Below, in pieces: positions 46,303 to 62,000 of a stretch of DNA of 64,000 nt. The notes under the pieces are model-generated. The model was not told where the DNA came from, made no database searches, and saw nothing but the letters and a program-made list of their open reading frames with translations. Origin of the DNA: Phycomyces blakesleeanus NRRL 1555(-) (Eukaryota; Mucoromycota; Mucoromycetes; Mucorales; Phycomycetaceae); assembly GCF_001638985.1 (NCBI RefSeq), contig NW_017265143.1:756259-820258 (forward strand). The letters run 5' to 3'. Both the position numbers and the translations under genes were made by a program. Position 1 is the stretch's first letter. The number at the start of each line of letters is the position of its first letter.

Positions 46303-48989
46303 GATTCTTTTTTTCTTACTAGTGTATATCTCATCTGCAAAATCCTATACCCTTTCCATGCACTCCAAATATTCGACATTTTAACGTCTTATCTTTATTT
46401 TCCTTTCTTTACTTCTATATTCTTTTCATTTTATTTTTCAACTAAGGCAGCAAAATATTTTGCATTTATTTTTTGGAGAGGGTGTGGAGAAGAATTGATG
46501 AAAAAGCAAACGAGGATTTCAAAGCAAACAAAAAAAAAGAAATATTGCATAAAATGATATTTATTTCTTTTCTCTATTTTGCTTTGGTGTAGCCTCTAAA
46601 GTAAATCAACAAAAAGAAGCCAGTCAGAAAAAAACAGTTAAACCCATTAAACCACAAGTTACCACTCACAAAGATGATGAAGATGTTGAATATTTGTCTG
46701 ACGATCCTAATGATCAACTCTCGCAAGACATGGTTGCTCTTGGACTCGGAGATATAAACGCATCGGCAAAGCGAGTGGCACAATCCAAAATCAAAGAGGC
46801 AGGATCGAACATTTCTACACCAAATGGAACACCTGTTGATTCTCGCGCTTCATCCCCACTTGTAAAAATACATCCATCGAAGCGCATCGATGTGCTTGAG
46901 GAATATGCAAAGCGATCGGGTGAGAAGCCAAAACTGAACTTGGTAGTTATTGGTAAGTAGCTATATAGATTATCATTACTACTATTAAAATACAGGTGCT
47001 TTGATTATCTGATATTACATTGTATGAAAACAGGCCATGTTGATGCTGGAAAGTCTACACTGATGGGCCATTTCTTGTATGCTCTTGGTCAAGTTAATGA
47101 ACGTACAATGAAGAAATACGAAAGAGATTCACACAAACTTGGCAAGGGGTCATTTGCGTTTGCTTGGGTATTAGATGAAACCGGCGAAGAAAGAGAACGG
47201 TAAGGCTAAGGCTAAGGCTAAGGCTAAGGCTAAGGCTATCAATAATAATACATTTTACGTTATTAACTATAAAAAAATGGACTTATATCCTCTCTTTCGT
47301 TCTCTCTAGTGGTATTACTATGGATATTGCCATGAACAGCTTTGAGACAGAGCATCGCAAATTTACCTTGCTAGATGCTCCTGGTCACCGTGATTTCATT
47401 CCAAACATGATTTCAGGCACAGCACAAGTAAGCAAGATGACATAAAGATTTTTTTTATTCTAGAAAACTTACTTATTATAAACGTACGTTATTAGGCCGA
47501 TGTTGCCATACTTGTCGTAGATGCTACCACAGGTGGATTCGAATCCGGATTTGATGCAAACGGTCAAACAAAAGAGCACGCTTTATTAGCTCGTAGTTTG
47601 GGTGTGCAACAGATGATAATAGCCGTGAACAAATTGGATGTTGTATGTGTTCTTTTTTTTTTAAAAAAAAGATAAAGCTTATCAATGATTATAACACAAT
47701 ATATTTTAGATGGCATGGAGCAAGGCTAGGTTTGATGAGATTGTCGCCAAACTTGGATCATTTTTGGTTCAAGCAGGCTTCCGTAAATCCAATTTGACAT
47801 ATGTACCTGTCTCAGGCTTGACAGGAAACAATCTAATTGAACGCAGTAAAGATGCTGAACTACTTTCATGGTATAAGGGCCCTTGCTTATTGGAATGCGT
47901 TGGTAAGTCATGTTTTATATGAGGAAAATTTTGGATATATTGTATCTAGAACAAAAATATATATATAACAAGTATCATAGACACGTTTAAGCCCGCAGTG
48001 CGTCTTTTGGACAAACCATTCCGTATGGGAGTCACCGACTTCTTCAAGGGTGGAATTGGTAGTGGAGGAGGCGTATCTGTTGCAGGACCTATCGATTCTG
48101 GTAGTCTTCAAATTGGTGAACAAGTCATGGTAGTCCCTGGAGGCGAGATGGGTATTATTAAAGGTACGTTTGAGGACATAGGTAACTGGTATAGGATATA
48201 AAAATGCTAATCACTGCATATATATATTCCAGCTATGCAGGTTAACGACGAGCCAGCAAATTGGGGTGCTGCTGGTGACTCTGTACTAATGACTCTTTCT
48301 GGTCTGGATATTATGAATCTGAGGTAAACCCATTTACTTACATACAGCTTATTGTAATATTTACATGTCACACATATATTTATATATTTTTTCAGTACTG
48401 GATGTGTCCTTTGTTCACCTCTTCATCCAGTCCCTGTGACCTCAAGCTTTGTTGCGCAGATCATTGTGTTTGATATCAAGGTTCCAATTACATCTGGATT
48501 TCCTGTAAGTATTTTAATTTAGTAAAAAAGAATTGTTCTGATGAATGTGATTCTGGGATGTCATTTATAGGTTATTCTTCATCACCAGAGTCTGAATGAA
48601 CCTGCTTCAATTACAAAACTTTTATCAACTATTGATAAATCAACAGGCGAGGTTCTCAAAAGAAACCCAAGGTAAAAATAAGAGTTGAATACAAAAAACA
48701 AAACAAGACAATCAACTCACCAATATTTTTTACGTGTTAAATTCATTTTGTTGTAGACATATATCAAAGGGAACAACTGCTACTGTCAAAGTCCAGCTAG
48801 CTAATCGTGCCGTTCCTTTGGAGATGTTCAAGGATAATAAGCAACTTGGGCGAATTATGCTGAGAAAGGGTGGCGAGACCGTGGCAGCTGGAGTTGTTAT
48901 AGAAGTAAGTTGTCAATATTTGTATGAAAAACAAACATCTAATTTCTCCTCGGCATAAATTACCGTAGATATTGACCTATGGATCCTAA
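44446..48989 (+). CDS. HBS1: Hbs1-like translational GTPase (ribosome rescue), long isoform
   Basis: Exons 44446-44485, 44558-44602, 44656-44820, 44881-44961, then 46593-46952, 47034-47199, 47310-47427, 47496-47642, 47710-47902, 47981-48163, 48233-48323, 48396-48504, 48571-48671, 48757-48904 and 48969-48989 give 655 residues. The N-terminus ([20 protein letters not shown], then a helical domain) is the HBS1_N domain. The GTPase has GHVDAGKST (231 on), DAPGH, NKLD and the switch RGITMDIA, followed by eEF1A-like beta barrels. Hbs1 works with Dom34/Pelota to rescue stalled ribosomes in the cytosol. Intron 2 uses a GC donor at 44603, forced by the frame. This isoform skips the 45308-46302 exon. 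The last coding exon is only seven codons long (ILTYGS and stop). Confidence 0.93.
47199..47237. repeat. GGCTAA hexamer repeat inside an HBS1 intron
   Basis: About six GGCTAA units follow directly on the donor GTAAGG within the intron 47200-47309. Confidence 0.9.
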
Positions 48990-49453
48990 AGAGCTGTATA
49001 AAATACTATTTTTCCTACTTATATAATCAAAAGTCTACATATATTACACACAAAAGATCCGATACTTTTGTTTTAATCGATTCACAAAAGCACATAAAAC
49101 ATGAGTGAAATACACAATGAATATCACACTTTTTGAATTTGTTTCAATCTTTACTGCGATTTTGTCTCTTATTTATCTCACACCTGTTATACACCGCATA
49201 AATTTTATTTTAGAATACAAAGTAAACTGCACCGATCTAGACTAGACTTTGAGTGCGACGGCTTTTCTTACAGTAGAAGGTCACACTTTACAACTTAAAA
49301 CCTTTTTTCTTTTTTTTCTGCAATTTACTCGCTCTCACTTAAATAAAATTCCGTCTTCTGGAAAATCTGCACAGTAAGGCCTTGACTATCAAATATGAGA
49401 TCAAGCTCAATATACTCACTACAACCCAACATCTCATTCAACACTATCCTGCA
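48990..49453. other. Spacer between HBS1 and the transposase-derived ORF
   Basis: AT-rich in its first half. From about 49320 the frame of the following transposase-like ORF is already open (for example TIKYEIKL at 49382), without a start codon. This suggests that the original protein extended further upstream. Confidence 0.45.
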
Positions 49454-50275
49454 ATGATAGAAGCGTATGGTCCCCCCAGAGCGTATATTGCACGATCTGT
49501 CGAGAGGGCGATTGTGGAATACTCGCGAGCAATCAAAAGTAACTCGACTATTGGAATCAACTCTGGCAACATCATGCTTGGCTTGGCACAGGTCCGACAA
49601 ATGGAGGTCAAACACACTACCACAATTACAACAGCAAGTCTCCTACAATGTGATCCCTCTGCTGGTTGGCCCATTGACCGAGAAGGTAGCAATGTTGGTA
49701 CTGATTCTGACATTGAGTTCTGGGGGCCTTTGAGGAAAAGAACGATTGTTGATAGTTTTGGAGGCATTTCTTGTCTTCCAGAGCTTCTTCAAAAGTTCTA
49801 CGAATCAAAGGGGGAAGAGTGTAGTATGATTGAAGCAGCCATTAAAACAAGCCGTAAGGCATTTGTAAATGGTTGTGTTATTGACTCTACACTCGACCAT
49901 AATTGTGTAAGAGAGGCACATAACGTCAGACTTCAGGTTCAGGTTGATAAGAACCGCAACATACATTCTGCATACTCCCCGGTTTACAAGGATTTCTTCG
50001 GGAAAGTTGTTGTCTTTTTTGAGCACAAGCTCAACAACAAGAGATGGCCGCTTGCTCTTGTAGAGATTGCAGCAGTCCGTTTGGTGAATAATATACCAGC
50101 CATCAACAATGGGCAAATGAAGCCAAAGGTAGTTCACCTGGCAGATGTCAAAGAATTAGTTGTTTTGGTGAAGTCGGACGCAACTATAAATACAATAACA
50201 GTAACAACATATATAGTGTGGCCAGAGCTTAACTGCGGCCCAAAATTGTCACTTGGTTCTCTTGCAGACTTATAA
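49454..50275 (+). pseudogene. Transposase-derived ORF, C-terminal part (Tnp2/CACTA-like)
   Basis: An intronless open frame of 273 residues from the first ATG (frame open from 49382). The start, HLIQHYPAMIEAYGPPRAYI then ARSVERAIVEYSRAIKS, is the conserved segment near the end of Tnp2/CACTA-type transposase proteins (a GPPRxYxxRxxER pattern). The catalytic part that should precede it is absent, and no terminal repeats are visible. So it is either a 5'-truncated relic or a domesticated fragment. The frame is intact over 270 codons with balanced composition, which is longer than expected for old dead sequence. Family assignment is from memory and only to superfamily level. Confidence 0.5.
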
Positions 50276-50864
50276 TTTGATTTCTTTCTTCTTGTAATAA
50301 ATTCTTTCTTTGAAACTGTCTTTACATATTTTAGCCGAGCAACAAAAAGCTTAGGTTTAGTTTTCCTTTGTACTTTTGAAATTCAATAATCAATCAATCA
50401 ATCAAGTACAGTTATAGACACTAAAAGGAGTACTCATTATATTTATCGGAGTTTCAATAACAAATATTCACTTTCTGGAGGAACGTATATATTGGCCTAC
50501 ACCAATAAAAATACAAGAAAAAATAATAAAAGAGAGAAGACCGGAAAGCTATATCATGGGAAGGTAGTCTCGTGTTTATCTTGTTGTGGTTATTAGGGAA
50601 GGCTGTGCATGTGTATGTGTGACATGATCTCTTCATTGCTACTAGTTTTATGCAGGGAAAAATTGTCATGGTCAGCCGACATGACAATGTTATCTTAACA
50701 AATATGGTTCAAAGTTGTTGTTTTTTGTATCATACGAGGCTACCTATCTACTTCTGCAAAATGTACCCAGTTTCCGGATCTAGGCTGTGTCATATTGTCT
50801 TTCATATTTTTACCCATATGATCTGGTGATATTTCGAATTAATTTAACTATTCATCTCTTTATC
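50276..50864. other. Spacer before F-box gene
   Basis: AT-rich with an AATCAATC repeat (about 50385-50404). The frame of the next gene is open upstream to 50787 (MSYCLSYFYP), but that segment is hydrophobic and not conserved-looking, so it is left out of the gene. Confidence 0.45.
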
Positions 50865-52730
50865 ATGTTGATCTCAGACTTGCCATTCGAAATCATCCTA
50901 CATCTCGCAAATTTCCTCCCTACCAAAGATCGCCTCACTTGTACGTCTGTATGTAGATCTTGGAAAGTTCCTCTCCAAGAATCCCTGTGGAGAACAGTTG
51001 ACATATGCAACAAAACAAAACTTGATGCAATATGCGACATAACTAGTGACCAACACGATATATTTAAAATCAATGGACACCGTGTACACACCTTGAGGTT
51101 AGCCGATTGGCTCAGCGTAAACGACAGGCAATTTTATACTATTCAGAACCGTTTTCAGTACCTGAATCGCTTGTACGTTAGAATTAAAGTCCTGGGCGAT
51201 ATAGGATTCGATGATACAACAGATTGGAAACTGTCGAGGCATTTGAGTCAGTTGGAAATATATATTGAGGGTCTGACCCCTGTGGCCAAAGTAAACACTC
51301 TTTTCAAGATCCTGTCCTTCTCACCATCTATTATACGATTGGAGTACATCAAATATTACTATCCTCGAGGAATCACTTATACGCTCGAAGATTTCGAAAA
51401 ATTGCACACTCTTTTACCACAGCTACAATACCTGTCTCTTGATGCTGAATTTGATATTCCTTTTGAGGATCTAACCAAAATATCAACCATAATGCCTGTA
51501 AACGACCTGACTGTGGTGAAACTCAGAATGACAAACCTAAGTTTACAATCACTCTACTATTTCCTTCACAAATATCATAAACTACGCACCCTGGAGCTCG
51601 ATATTCTTTCCAATTCAAACAGATCACATTTTGATCGTAACGAAATACTACCCATGTTTTCAAGCCTTAATTCTGTTTTCCCTTACCTCGAGAAAATCAT
51701 CATAAAAGGCCCGACAACTTCTGGATTTGCATTTATTACATTGTGGAAACTTATCCGGCAATTTGATACACCACTTAAACATCTTGTCTACGACATAAGT
51801 TCTAGAGTCTTTACGTCAGACAGACCAGCGGGAGCAATTATCGAATGTATACGCTACTGCTCAACAACTCTAGAAACGATATCTATATTTGGCGATGTTC
51901 GTTTCTCTTATCCACACATGCTTCCATTAGCACTTGGGCTTTGTCACCGACTTGTCGCTCTAAATTTCGGTGTAAATTCTAACTCAATTGCACTGGATGA
52001 CCTATTGGATCATTGTACAAGCTTGAAAAGATTGCGCCTAAGCGCTAGACGTCTTTATACGAAATCAAAATCTCCCAATGGAGCACCAATACACAAACTA
52101 CAGATCCTTGAAACGACACATGCCATGATTGAAGTCTCTTTATTCTCTTATTTATCTTGCCGGTGCAAATACTTGAAGTACCTGCGTATGGCCGACGCAA
52201 AAGTGTTTGGACAAGTATCTAGAAGAACCGGAAGTCTTTGTATTGATATGTTCAACTCCCGTTTTGAATTGCTCCAACTCAACTCGGTCTGCTTTTATGG
52301 AACCAATAACTTCACTTGTGATGAAGAGGCTCTTATAAACCTAATAGCTCTTACTGGTTCCGATAGTCAACAAGCACATTCTACTAATAGACGAGATACT
52401 TTGATGCCTATCAATGGATCGTTATGGTACCATACCCATTTCCATTGGGGGGATAAAAGCGAATCAGAAGAAGTACAGATGCTAGAAAACAAGGAAGCCG
52501 AGCGTATTCATAGACACTTTCGCAACTTTCGGTATAAGAATGAAAAAATTAGCTACCAAATGGAACTTCAGCGTTATTCTCATGGAATAGCAAGTCAACA
52601 AAGCTGGAAGAACGATTTTTCTAGAGGATACGTTGCTTTTTGTTGTGGATATGTAGGTAAACATGTCATTAGTACGCTTCCGTTCAATGACGATTCTTTA
52701 TGGAGAAAGCTACACGAAACACTGCATTGA
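50865..52730 (+). CDS. F-box and leucine-rich-repeat-like protein
   Basis: A single exon codes for 621 residues. MLISDLPFEIILHLANFLPT, followed by CTSVCRSWKVPLQESLW, is a clear F-box at the very N-terminus, which links to Skp1 in SCF ligases. The remainder has irregular leucine-rich segments (LSQLEIYIEGL, LPQLQYLSLDAEF, HKLRTLELDIL, CTSLKRLRLSARRL), as in fungal F-box/LRR proteins that bind substrates through the repeat arc. The ATG at 50865 was chosen over an in-frame ATG 26 codons upstream because it puts the F-box at its usual position. Lack of introns is unusual beside its neighbours and may reflect an expanded, fast-evolving F-box family. The substrate is unknown. Confidence 0.85.
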   Translation: MLISDLPFEIILHLANFLPTKDRLTCTSVCRSWKVPLQESLWRTVDICNKTKLDAICDITSDQHDIFKINGHRVHTLRLADWLSVNDRQFYTIQNRFQYLNRLYVRIKVLGDIGFDDTTDWKLSRHLSQLEIYIEGLTPVAKVNTLFKILSFSPSIIRLEYIKYYYPRGITYTLEDFEKLHTLLPQLQYLSLDAEFDIPFEDLTKISTIMPVNDLTVVKLRMTNLSLQSLYYFLHKYHKLRTLELDILSNSNRSHFDRNEILPMFSSLNSVFPYLEKIIIKGPTTSGFAFITLWKLIRQFDTPLKHLVYDISSRVFTSDRPAGAIIECIRYCSTTLETISIFGDVRFSYPHMLPLALGLCHRLVALNFGVNSNSIALDDLLDHCTSLKRLRLSARRLYTKSKSPNGAPIHKLQILETTHAMIEVSLFSYLSCRCKYLKYLRMADAKVFGQVSRRTGSLCIDMFNSRFELLQLNSVCFYGTNNFTCDEEALINLIALTGSDSQQAHSTNRRDTLMPINGSLWYHTHFHWGDKSESEEVQMLENKEAERIHRHFRNFRYKNEKISYQMELQRYSHGIASQQSWKNDFSRGYVAFCCGYVGKHVISTLPFNDDSLWRKLHETLH

Positions 52731-53425
52731 AGATAAAAAAAAGATGTACATTGATTGATATAAGCTATGAAATTATATGAACTTTAAAATACAGATATAT
52801 CTATCCCCTTTTATATTTATTATCAAATATATATATATTGGCATTACAGTTGTTTAGCAAGCACCTTTATTCTTGAGAGGCTTGATTCAATATTGCTGAG
52901 CAACAGTTAGGAAGTTTCCTAAAAAGGGCATGGATGGTTACATATACATATACATACATGAATGCATAGAAAGATATATCAATTCCATGTTGGCTTAGAT
53001 GTCCAAGAAAAGATATTTTTATGATTATTTGTGTGAATTATTTCCTAGTAAAAGCATGGCTATCATGTATCCAATACACACAGTATTGGCATTTATTGTG
53101 TATGTTCCATGGAATGCAGCAGGCACAACAGGCCACACAATAGCTAATTATAAAACCTTATAAAGAGTGCCCTGTTTGATTGAGTGGCGTACGTTGTGTT
53201 TAATTTGGAGAATTTATAAAAAGAATGGCTTTATTAAAGATGAGAAATTCAAAACGTGAGACCTTTCTGTTGGTGTCCAATAGCAGGTGTGTTTTGCTTC
53301 TAAAAATGGAGTCGGCCAATGTTCCAATTAAAATGGACTCCTTGTCGGAGATATAAGTAAATAAAAATAAGCATATGGAAGGGATGAGGCTGCGAAGACC
53401 ACTCTTATTCATCTTCATCTACACA
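52731..53425. other. Spacer before Sec9-like gene
   Basis: AT-rich, with ATACAT repeats near 52940-52965. The frame of the SNARE gene is open from 53375 (MEGMRLRRPL), but the ATG at 53426 gives the conserved MFWRKKDK start. No other gene is seen. Confidence 0.45.
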
Positions 53426-54519
53426 ATGTTCTGGCGCAAGAAAGATAAAACTCCCAAGAACCCCTTCGAGGAGGACAATGCCTCTCAGTACTCTCAGTCT
53501 ACCCAGTCAACCAACCCTCCATCATATGTATCTACACCCGAACCTACCTCAAATCAATCATACAGTGAAGAAAGCTATTCTTCTGGTGGAAGATATGGCT
53601 CAAGAAAGAACCAAGATACAAATGAAGAAAGTGCACGCAATGATCTCTTTTCAGGTGCTGCACCAAGCAGACGCTACAACTCATATAATGATCAAGATGA
53701 ACAAGACGCATATGGCTCCAGCCGCTTTGGTCAGCAGCAACAAGAAGAGGATCAGGAGCAGGAGGTTTCTGGTTTAAAGCAACAAATCCGCAACGTCAAG
53801 CAGGAGTCTCTTGCAAGTACCCGCAATGCTCTTCAGAAGATTCATGAGACTGAGCAAGCCGCAGCAAACACAATGAACCTCTTAGGTCAACAATCAAGTA
53901 AGTGTGACTGGATGTGTATCAGAGTTAATCATCGGAGTGGCTCATCCGTTTTACCCTTTGTTATTGTTTAGCCCAAATTGCCAATGTCGACCGCAACCTC
54001 GATCTTTCCAAAGCTTATTCTGATCGTGCAGCTGCCCAGGCTTCCGAACTCAAGCAATTAAATAGATCCATTTTCATCCCTGTCATATCCAATCCGTTCA
54101 CAAAGGGTTCACGAGAACGCAAGGAGTTGGAGGCTCGTAGACAGGATCATGCCGAACATATGAATGAGAGAGAGGATATTCGTCAGTTTGAGTATGAGTC
54201 TCAGGCACGTGTGGAAAGTGCACAACGCCAGGCACAGCGTGGTCCTGGAAGCAACGGAGGTTATCGCAGAGGAAGATCAGATGAGGATAAGAGACGCTAT
54301 CAGTTTGAAGCCGATGAGGAGGATGATGCGGTAGAAGATGAGCTTGATGAAAACTTGGATCTTTTGGGTGATGCTACCTCAAGAATTAAGAACATGGCGC
54401 TTTCAATGAGGGATGAGCTTGACAGCCAGAACAAACATTTAACCAAGGTTACTGAAAAGGTCGATCCCATCAGCGAGAGACTTGTCATGACAACACACAA
54501 ATTAAACAGCACAAAATAG
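53426..54519 (+). CDS. SNAP-25 family Qbc-SNARE, Sec9-like
   Basis: Two exons, 53426-53897 and 53972-54519, give 339 residues. After a disordered N-terminus containing NPFEED (an NPF motif), a first SNARE coil runs from about residue 120 (SGLKQQIRNVKQESLASTRN through TMNLLGQQSTQIANVDRNLD). The second ends the protein (LDLLGDATSRIKNMALSMRD, ELDSQNKHLTKVTEKVDPIS). Each has the central Gln expected of a Q-SNARE. The two-coil layout without a membrane anchor marks the Sec9/SNAP-25 family, which fuses secretory vesicles with the plasma membrane together with syntaxin and synaptobrevin. No cysteine cluster for palmitoylation is seen between the coils, as in yeast Sec9. Confidence 0.92.
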
Positions 54520-54656
54520 TTTCCAATAAACAGCATATTTTTTTTATTTCTTTCTGTCCTTTTATTTATTTATATATATATTCAAACATCAACAACTAAG
54601 CTGTTCAATTCAATTCAATTCAAGTCTTTATTCTGGCAATAGAAATATTGTATGTT

Positions 54657-58295
<3,639 letters not shown>

Positions 58296-59098
58296 TGTTG
58301 AATAAAGGGGATCGATGAGGATAGGGCTGTCAAGAAAACCTAAGAGTTGCGCGGATGGGTATAGAAATGGACGCGCAATAGTGAATGAGCTAATTGCACC
58401 ACAATGGCTTCCCGAAAACGCTATACGTAATTACAAGTGACGTCTCTTTCAATTTGTATCCCGACAAAGATTAAAAAGAGGTGGAAATTCATGCAACCAA
58501 AACCAAGACATTAAAAGAAAAGGACAGGAAGATATTAATAAACTATCGACATATTTATTGAAATGAGAAAACAAATTCTTTGCTTATAATTTTTCTTGGA
58601 TTTTTTTTTCTGATTCAATAATCAGGATACTTGGCTTATATATATATTATTTTCTACTTGCAAAGATTAAAGTTGACTTTGGTCTTCAAAAGCCGCTTTT
58701 AAGAAATGATTATGATTATGATTAGTATTAGTAGTAGTAGTAGTATTTATTCAATGTAATAAATTATACACAGAATAGCTGTGTGAGACAATGCTACACT
58801 CGAAAAGTAAAAAAAAAGTAGAACTAGAGTTATATGTGAAGCGTATTTGGAAGAACTGGTAAAAATTACATTAGCCACAAGCTTCATCAATACTGCACTA
58901 TATTATATACAAAATTGCTACGTACACTAGAGAACGAAAGAACAAAAAAAAACGAAAGAACAGAATAACAAAATAACAAAAAAGAACAAAGGGACAAAAG
59001 AGCAAAAGAATAAAAAAAGAAAGAGACAGGACCTACACACACAAAATATGCATATGCGTGTGTGTATATATAGAAATCTATTTACAGAATAGCAATGC
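58296..59098. other. Spacer: RPN1 promoter and LIM-RhoGAP 3' region
   Basis: Both flanking genes are on the minus strand, so the left part should hold the RPN1 promoter and the right part the 3' region of the RhoGAP gene. A TTAGTAGTAG repeat (about 58722-58746) and an AAC/AAAGAACA-rich tract (about 58940-59020) are visible. No gene is seen. Confidence 0.5.
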
Positions 59099-62000
59099 TT
59101 AGTGCTTGCCCATTATCCAACCTTTTTGATACACCCGTTTTAGAGGTGTCATCATGGCAATTTGGGTGTCTCCTGGAAAAGAGGTTTCCAGGGTATTTTG
59201 ACAAGATACGTTACTCGCAGAAGTAAGAGTTGACATTCCCATGTCCATCGGCTGGAATTTGGCTCCAGTCAACTTGCTGTGGCAGATCTTTAGAAAACTC
59301 TTTGAATTAAAGTCCATTCCATGTTCTTTTACGTAGCCCACCAGCTTAGGTTCCTCCATTATCTTAACTAATTCAAAAGGAATCTAAAGTACATATAAAA
59401 ATATGATAAACAAACAGTGATTATTAATATAAATATTATTTTAATTTTAATTTTAATTTGCACGTATTTTAAGCTTACCTTGCGCAGGTCTTCTTGATAC
59501 ATAATCATCATTTCCACTACACGAATTCCATCATTTGCAGATTGATGGTTCTGTTCATGGGAGTTCTTTGAACTTGTACGAGAATAGAATACGCTTGGTG
59601 CAATTACACGAGCAAGATTGTGTATATTCATTTTATTGTCGTCGCTGAATGTAGAGACCCAATGAAGAAACATAAAAACGAGCTGCATAGTGTCTCTGTT
59701 CTCTTTTGGAAGCAAGCAGCAGACAAGGTGTAGAAACTCCTTTGAGCTGGCAGTATTTTCGATTCCTTTCAAAGATATTAGTCACACAAGTTTTTCTTTC
59801 ATTAATTCTTTCTTTTGTGATATAAAGCTAAAACTCAGTAAAGCATGACCTACTTGATGAAGCAAGAAAAAGATCATACAGCTTAAATGTTAATAATGGC
59901 TCAGGAAGCTGACGCAACCAGCTTTTCAGCATTGCACCGAGCTGAATAGAAGATGCCTTGTCCATAACTTCGCTCAAAGGTTTTCCACCATCAATCGCAT
60001 CACACTGGAATTTGAGTTCTCGAATGTTTCCATTTTTGCGAAAGATACCTTCGGTTGTCAAGTCTAAATATTCACAGGTTATTATCTCATTTTCCTTTTT
60101 TAAACATTGTCCAATTACCTGTTTGGAAGAGTGCGATAATGCAATGTTGTACAAATAATGGAATGTGAGTCGCGTTGAATAAATAAGGGGCAAAGTTTGG
60201 TGGGTAAGAGGTCAGACCGTCTCCTTTAACCGTTTCAGAAGACAGGTTTGGTCGGATTCGTGCCACCAGTTCCGAGAGAGGTACCTTAAATGTGATTGTT
60301 GGAGGGTTAAAGAAATTGGCCTTTTCCGATCTGTCTGTTGTAGTTCTTGAGCTGGAGCTTATTCCACGGAAATGAGTCAAAATTCTTCCCCAGACAGACG
60401 ATTTTTTGTATTCAACTAGTCCAATAAGGCTTTCTTGGGATATATTAGGTACCCTAAATGATCCAAAATGGAGTATTGCTGCGTGTTTAATAATACAGTC
60501 GCTGTAGACCATGGTGTTTACGAATAGATGCTTAGAAGTAATAGGAGACAGTGGTAAATTAAACGAACAGCGCCTCTCGTGTTTCTTTTGGTCAAATATT
60601 CCTTGAAAATATTGTCGACCGTTTGATCCATCAAAGGTGTGGTCAGGGGTGTTTAAGGTGTCTGAAGGATGTTTACAAGACATACTGTGTATTGAACTTG
60701 TACGTGTTATGCGACGTCTTGCACTATTACGACGCTGTGCTTCTTTTGGGGACCCTTCATGAAGAGTTGATGCTCGTTTTATTCCAGATTGTTCTGTAGG
60801 ATTATTTGTCGCAGTTTTATCCTCATCTATTCGACCAAGTCGTATTGTATTTCTACGTGCGACACCAGCAATATGCTGTGTGTTTACGCAGCCACTTTTG
60901 TCCGAATCTTTGGTGGGAGAGTTGATATCTTTCTTTATTTTGAGCTCTTGCGATGAGTTACAAGATGGTTTAAAAGGAGATTTTTCTGGTTCTTTGCTAA
61001 GATCTATAAAAAAAGGCAAAATACTATTTTTAATCCGTGTAATGATAACAGAATATTGAGTTCTTGATCTATATATATATATGTATGTATATATATATAA
61101 ATACAAACTGCTTACTCGTTTGACAAAGGGACTGGTACACGCTCACCAATGTTGTTTGTAAGAGCATGGTCTGTTGTATAAGAGGTGTAACAAGACAAAG
61201 AGCTCCTTGATTATCATGAGATGTGCAGCATTGGAAATAAAATAGAAATGTTTCCGTTCCTCCGATCTCCCGCGTCTTTGTTAAGTTTTTACCCAATTTA
61301 CGTTGGCATACTTTACAAGCAAAGCATGCAGTATGCCATCGATTAGATCCCTTTTGGACATGTTTGTCATGAATAGGAAGAGAACAAGCTTTGCAGTTGT
61401 CAGGTATGGAATACATACGGGCTATTTCTATGTCAGATAGAAACAGAGGTGCGTCTTTAAAATAATAGCGCCCAGCGATCCAAACTCGCATATTATCCAA
61501 ACCAGCCAAACTTTTCAAAAAAGAGGAAATGGCTTGGATCCCACAAACATATTCCTAAAAAAAACCAAAATTCTGTGAGTCAAACATCTTACAGAATTAT
61601 ATTAAAAAAAGGGGGGTATTTTATCAAGACTTACAAGCTTTAGAGCTTCTGTGAGGCCTATACGTATTAGAGATTTCAAGTTCTGCGCCAATCCTGTGAC
61701 CAAAGGTAGCAGATCTTGAGTAACGTTGTGTTTATCTGAGGCTTTGTTTGATATGCGACCCTCGTTCTGTTGTGTAAGAAGGTTAAAGAATTGGAGTACT
61801 TGTTTGCACACAATATCGGCTTCTTTTTCACAATTGATTGTTGCTACATTCCTTTTAGATAAGCGCTCCGTTGATTAACAGCCTTTGTGTACTCTTACCT
61901 AAGTTTTGCTGTACCAGAAGATCGTTTAATGTATCCAGCCCAGTGAAGAGCATGTGAAGGTGGTTGACAAAATGATTTGCCATCTGTACTCCCTTGATTA

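Noticed and set aside
47199..47237. GGCTAA array considered as a telomere-like or CRISPR-like repeat
   Set aside because: It is a perfect short hexamer microsatellite within an intron, without spacers and not at a chromosome end.
58480..58487. GGTGGAAA resembling the proteasome control element of yeast upstream of RPN1
   Set aside because: It differs from the consensus GGTGGCAAA, and the element is not established outside yeasts, so it is likely chance.
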